The notes under the pieces: model-generated | What the model saw: the letters and a program-made list of their open reading frames with translations, nothing else | What the model was told of the DNA's origin: nothing | Databases searched by the model: none | Made by a program: the position numbers and the translations under genes | Assembly (NCBI GenBank): GCA_016193165.1 | Contig: JACPST010000075.1 | Span: forward strand, 1 to 9,766 | DNA length: 9,766 bases | Source: Deltaproteobacteria bacterium | GTDB taxonomy: Bacteria; Bdellovibrionota; JACOXK01; 2-02-FULL-40-11 | Direction: 5' to 3' | Shown: positions 6,614 to 9,766 of the stretch, piece by piece | Position numbering within the stretch: the first letter of the stretch is position 1 | Layout of the letters: every line of letters starts with the position of its first letter

Positions 6614-7396
6614 ATGATTTATATCCACCATTTGAATCCCGTCCTTCTCCATCTGGGGCCTCTCCAGTTGCGTTGGTATGGGCTTATGTATGTGATTGGG
6701 TTTATGGGAGCCTATTTTTTGCTTCGTAAATTTTCAAAAGAGGGCTCTTTTAAACTTTCCTTGGTTCAAATTGAATCTCTTCTGTTTTATGTATTTGTGG
6801 GGCTTTTTGTGGGTGCACGGTTTTTTTACGTTTTTGTCTATAACTTTTCTTATTATATCCATCATCTCATTGAAATTATTGCGATTTGGAAAGGCTTAGC
6901 CGGTCTTTCGTTTCATGGGGGAATGATTGGGGTTGTTGTGGCTGGCATTCTTTTTAGTCGGAAATATAAAATTCCCTTTTGGCATTTGGGGGATCATTTT
7001 GTTCTCTGTGCTCCCATAGGACTTGGGTTTGGAAGACTTGGAAATTTTATCAATGGAGAACTTTTTGGCCGTTCGACGTCCGGAAATTGGGGGGTCATTT
7101 TTCCAGAGGGAGGAAATTTCCCCCGGCATCCCTCCCAACTCTATGAATCTTTTTTTGAGGGAGCAGTTCTTTTTTGTTTGCTTTTATTTTTTAGAAAACG
7201 TGTACGAGAGGGGCAGCTTTCAGCGCTCTTTTTAATTTTTTACGGTGTTTTTCGCTTTGCTCTAGAATATTTTCGCGAACCCGATCCTCAGCTAGGCTTT
7301 ATTTTTCTTAATTTTTCCATGGGACAGATTTTGTGTGCTTTGATGATGGTGTGTGGAAGTTTGCTTTATTTTTTAAGGAAAGGAATCGTTAGATAA
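6614..7396 (+). CDS. lgt: phosphatidylglycerol-prolipoprotein diacylglyceryl transferase
   Basis: Lgt transfers diacylglycerol from phosphatidylglycerol to the lipobox cysteine of prolipoproteins in the inner membrane, the first step of lipoprotein maturation. At 260 residues with about seven membrane helices it matches the family. Conserved positions present are RWYGLMY (20-26), GLSFHGGMIG with His101, the Lgt signature GRLGNFINGELFGR (140-153) with Arg141, Asn144 and Glu149, PRHPSQLYE (170-178), and RFALEYFREPD (214-224) with its late arginine. These correspond to catalytic or substrate-binding residues in the E. coli enzyme. The ATG lies one base after the YyaL-like stop with no clear Shine-Dalgarno, so translation is probably coupled. 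A 47-base gap to the convergent HEAT gene shows no clear terminator. Confidence 0.97.
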   Translation: MIYIHHLNPVLLHLGPLQLRWYGLMYVIGFMGAYFLLRKFSKEGSFKLSLVQIESLLFYVFVGLFVGARFFYVFVYNFSYYIHHLIEIIAIWKGLAGLSFHGGMIGVVVAGILFSRKYKIPFWHLGDHFVLCAPIGLGFGRLGNFINGELFGRSTSGNWGVIFPEGGNFPRHPSQLYESFFEGAVLFCLLLFFRKRVREGQLSALFLIFYGVFRFALEYFREPDPQLGFIFLNFSMGQILCALMMVCGSLLYFLRKGIVR

Positions 7397-7443
7397 CAGA
7401 ACGCACCCCTCGTAAACATTTTAAATTTGGAATTGAGCTTAAG

Positions 7444-8754
7444 TTATTTACCTTTGGCTCCGTCAGATGGTCTAGGGTATAAAATTTTTCTGATAGTTTC
7501 CGCCATATCATCTGAAAGCTGAATGTTTATTTTTTCTTCTGATATTATCCTTAACATGAACCGAGCGGTTCTCTTGACTTCTTCATCGGGATCATTCTGA
7601 TATATTGTAACAATGAGGTTTAAGAAATCCGTATTTATTAAGGACGCTGGAATTTCTCTCATGCTTATTAATATCATGATTTTTTCCCATGGGAAAATAG
7701 GACGATTTAACTTGTTATAAAAATCAGTATAGAGCATTTCCATAATTGTGGAGGGTGGAGTATGAGCTAATATTTCTCTGGCAATAAAACGTTGATAAGG
7801 AGGAAGTGCTCTTAGTTTGCTTTGTAAAGCATCTTGAATGGATGTTATCACTGCTTGATCATCGGAGAGATAAATCGATGGGTTTTGTATTAAAAAGGTA
7901 TGGAGGGCTAAAAACAATTCTCTAGCATAGAGAAAAGATAAATTTGCTAATTGGCGAAGCCTTTCTTGACGTGATGCGAGTGAATATTTTGGATTTAAAG
8001 CTCTAGAATAATATTCTTCAGCTTGTGGGAAATCTATGACATCTAGTTGCTCATATTTTTGAATAGCAGCGTCTATTTGTTGTCTTAATTCAGAAAAAGT
8101 CATTAGGGGGAGAGTTAGCGGGGGGCCTTTTCGTACTTCTTTTATAAGACGCAAGACAAAATAAGCCGCTTCTCTCATGGGTATGGGTGAAGATTGAGAG
8201 AATGCAGCTGTAATTAAAGCTGCCACACAGACACTAGAGAGAGGATCTGTTACACAGTGAGGAGGTGGAATAAATTGAAAAATATAATCTTCTTCATTTA
8301 GAGGAGCTGGGTGGCCAGGGACATCAGCAGCGGGAGTTTCCAAAAGGGGAGGATTCTCTTCGGCGAGTGCGAGTTGCTCTGGTTTTTCATGTTTTCTAAG
8401 ACAATCGGTAATATGTCCTAGGATTTCTTGATTAGCTGGATCCAATATTGGAAGCTTCCATAAAATCAATCGGAGTGAAAAAAGAGCCGCTTCTTTAGTT
8501 TCAGTAGAAGTGTTTGGGGCATCTATAAGAGAAATTAATTGTGGAGCTATTGTTCTTGGATCCGAAATTTTGGCTAAGATAATAGCTGCTCTGTCATGAA
8601 CTTGAGGATCAGGATGAGATAATTCCAGAATTAGGCTGGGCACTTTTTTAAAGAGATCTTCGCAACCATCCCCCTGCTGTCCCCCTAAAATAGGAGCGCT
8701 CCCTATTAAGAAAATAATTGAATAAGTAATAAAAAAAATCTTAAAAAACCACAT
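7444..8754 (-). CDS. secreted HEAT-repeat-like protein of unknown function
   Basis: I do not recognise a characterised family. The 436 residues begin with a signal-peptide-like stretch (MWFFKIFFITYSIIFLIGSAPILG, broken to 20 by its hydrophobic core at 6-18) with no lipobox cysteine, so the product is probably periplasmic or secreted. Residues about 47-80 form a clear HEAT-type helical repeat (HPDPQVHDRAAIILAKISDP, then a second helix). A similar repeat lies near the C-terminus (NDPDEEVKRTARFMLRII). The rest is predicted mostly helical, suggesting an alpha-solenoid. A Pro-rich linker at about 145-165 separates two parts, and a pair of cysteines at PPHC...SVC could form a disulfide. No catalytic motif is seen. 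No Shine-Dalgarno precedes the ATG, but a good promoter lies upstream. It follows the phospholipase-like gene on the same strand by 86 bases. Confidence 0.75.
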   Translation of the reverse strand: MWFFKIFFITYSIIFLIGSAPILGGQQGDGCEDLFKKVPSLILELSHPDPQVHDRAAIILAKISDPRTIAPQLISLIDAPNTSTETKEAALFSLRLILWKLPILDPANQEILGHITDCLRKHEKPEQLALAEENPPLLETPAADVPGHPAPLNEEDYIFQFIPPPHCVTDPLSSVCVAALITAAFSQSSPIPMREAAYFVLRLIKEVRKGPPLTLPLMTFSELRQQIDAAIQKYEQLDVIDFPQAEEYYSRALNPKYSLASRQERLRQLANLSFLYARELFLALHTFLIQNPSIYLSDDQAVITSIQDALQSKLRALPPYQRFIAREILAHTPPSTIMEMLYTDFYNKLNRPIFPWEKIMILISMREIPASLINTDFLNLIVTIYQNDPDEEVKRTARFMLRIISEEKINIQLSDDMAETIRKILYPRPSDGAKGK

Positions 8755-8792
8755 AATTAAGATTCACTAAGGAGGGGTTAAGAGTGAGTGTA

Positions 8793-8821
8793 TTTATAAT
8801 ACAAATTGTCTATTTTTGCAA
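8793..8821 (-). promoter_or_regulatory. sigma70-type promoter for the HEAT-repeat gene
   Basis: On the minus strand TTGCAA (8821-8816) and TATAAA (8798-8793) are separated by exactly 17 bases in the 86-base gap between the two minus-strand genes. Initiation would begin near 8786, giving a leader of about 30 bases to the ATG at 8754. This suggests independent transcription of the HEAT gene as well as possible readthrough from upstream. Confidence 0.5.
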
Positions 8822-8840
8822 TGGGGGGCTAAAGGGACTT

Positions 8841-9746
8841 TTATTGTACTTCCACCCAGCGTTGAAGCGAAGCCTTTTCAAATAAAGCTTTCTTGAATTC
8901 TTTTCGGATACGAGTGAGTTCTTGATTTGTTTTCCGAATAGGCTGGCGTTTATAAATATGTTTCAGTTCTTTTCTTAATTTTTTGGCTTTGTCCAATGCG
9001 AGTTTTCCCGAAGGATCGATGAGATAAAATTTTGATTTTTTCCCGTGATTTAAAAAATCAAACATAGCTTCTGTAGCCAGTGAATGAAATTCTTGAACAT
9101 CTTTATCTGTCAACTTCCACGACGAGTTATTGGCTACCGTTTGAACCAAGCCGTGCCATCGGCTGGAGTGTTCTAAGTTCATGAGGCCTTTAAAAATGAT
9201 TCGATTGGTTCCAAAAGAAAAGAGCGTCGGTTTTAAAAATCCTTTGAGCAGTTGATCATGAGAAGATTTGTGATGCTGATCTACAATTTTTTTGGGAAGC
9301 TTCCATAGATTTTGATCTCGTGTGGCATCAAATCGAAGTTCCCAATAAACGTGTTTTAGCGTTCGAGTGGGGAATGAAGCGACAATATGATAGGGGACAT
9401 AGTAATTGTGGGAGATCGTATCGGCGGCCAAATGGCTCAAATATCCATACGCGAACGCTTTTTGTTTTTGGCTTCGGGCTCGCTCTAGAATACTGAGTCC
9501 AATATCCCAGTTGTGGCAATGATGGATATAGCGTACCAAATCTTTTTTAAGCGTAATATCGGCGGCCAAACATCCATAAAGGTAATCATTCGGAAAAGCG
9601 TGTAAAAGTTCTTGCAAAGGGGGGATTAACATAGATAGATTGTTTAAAACTTCCATGCCGTAGGAAATGTGTGTAATCGGGCCCCAAGCAAAGGCAAGGC
9701 TGGGGAGAAAGAGAACTCCTAAAAAAACAAACAATGAAACAATCAC
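8841..9746 (-). CDS. zinc-dependent phospholipase C family protein, exported
   Basis: This 301-residue protein matches the zinc-dependent phospholipase C / S1-P1 nuclease-like superfamily, whose members cleave phosphodiester bonds using a zinc cluster. A hydrophobic signal (residues 1-20, ending LAFA) precedes Trp21; in Bacillus cereus phospholipase C the mature N-terminal Trp itself binds zinc, and the same layout is seen here. Further likely ligands are His26 (GPITH), Asp63 (LAAD), His76/His78 (YIHHCHN), and His105, Asp109 and His113 in YLSHLAADTISHN, followed by HVYWELRFDA. The basic C-terminal tail (about 250-300) is a predicted helix. The GTG start has AGGA (9757-9754) seven bases upstream and an in-frame TAG just before it. 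The n-region lacks Lys/Arg, which is unusual for a signal peptide. The actual substrate is unknown. Confidence 0.85.
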   Translation of the reverse strand: MIVSLFVFLGVLFLPSLAFAWGPITHISYGMEVLNNLSMLIPPLQELLHAFPNDYLYGCLAADITLKKDLVRYIHHCHNWDIGLSILERARSQKQKAFAYGYLSHLAADTISHNYYVPYHIVASFPTRTLKHVYWELRFDATRDQNLWKLPKKIVDQHHKSSHDQLLKGFLKPTLFSFGTNRIIFKGLMNLEHSSRWHGLVQTVANNSSWKLTDKDVQEFHSLATEAMFDFLNHGKKSKFYLIDPSGKLALDKAKKLRKELKHIYKRQPIRKTNQELTRIRKEFKKALFEKASLQRWVEVQ

Positions 9747-9753
9747 AAAAAGA

Positions 9754-9757
9754 TCCT
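9754..9757 (-). promoter_or_regulatory. ribosome binding site deciding the GTG start of the phospholipase-like gene
   Basis: AGGA on the minus strand lies seven bases before the GTG at 9746. Together with an in-frame TAG (9758-9756) it fixes the GTG as the first possible start and yields a signal peptide directly in front of Trp21. Confidence 0.55.
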
Positions 9758-9766
9758 AGCATTCCA

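Noticed and set aside
7397..7443. Intrinsic terminator between the convergent lgt and HEAT genes
   Set aside because: I could not find a stem of useful length followed by a T-run on either strand.
8769..8885. Plus-strand AAGGAGG followed by a GTG-started 33-codon frame
   Set aside because: It has no recognisable protein features, runs into the antisense of the phospholipase-like gene's 3' end, and lies over the minus-strand promoter, so it is most likely chance.

Overview
This AT-rich, gene-dense window looks like a chromosomal segment of a diderm (Gram-negative-type) bacterium. It encodes a Tat translocase, prolipoprotein diacylglyceryl transferase (Lgt), a YihY/BrkB membrane protein and two proteins with export signals. 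I cannot fix the phylum; a deltaproteobacteria-like or related uncultured lineage is only a guess. I see no tRNA, rRNA, CRISPR array, insertion sequence or phage gene.

Layout. Positions 1-2785 (+) hold the 3' part of a yihY-like gene overlapping uvrC by ATGA. The uvrC gene is broken: its GIY-YIG/UVR half (1212-2093 frame) and its RNase H-like nuclease half (1931-2785 frame) lie in different frames. About 27 family-typical residues are missing at the junction, and the C-terminal helix-hairpin-helix domain is absent. Positions 2774-3163 (-) carry a small coiled-coil gene whose natural start, beside an AGGAG, is separated from the rest of the gene by a +1 shift at an A6 tract. Positions 3164-3288 are non-coding and contain two inverted repeats and a weak candidate promoter.

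Positions 3289-7396 (+) form a compact envelope/export cluster. It contains a 55-residue TatB/TatA-like protein (3289-3456), tatA, tatC, a YyaL/DUF255 thioredoxin-domain protein with an N-terminal hydrophobic anchor, and lgt starting one base after its stop codon. Together these would export folded proteins (Tat), possibly handle thiols at the membrane, and lipidate lipoproteins (Lgt); the functional link is inferred from order and spacing.

Positions 7444-9746 (-) carry two exported proteins, converging on lgt. The upstream one is a zinc-dependent phospholipase C family protein whose predicted mature N-terminus is the Trp that begins its metal site. The downstream one is a 436-residue HEAT-repeat-like protein of unknown function with its own well-formed candidate promoter.

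The most noteworthy points are the double lesion of uvrC, the homopolymer-linked frame break in the neighbouring coiled-coil gene, the membrane-anchored YyaL in a Tat-Lgt cluster, and the uncharacterised secreted HEAT protein. I do not see convincing evidence for a wholly new defence or mobile system.
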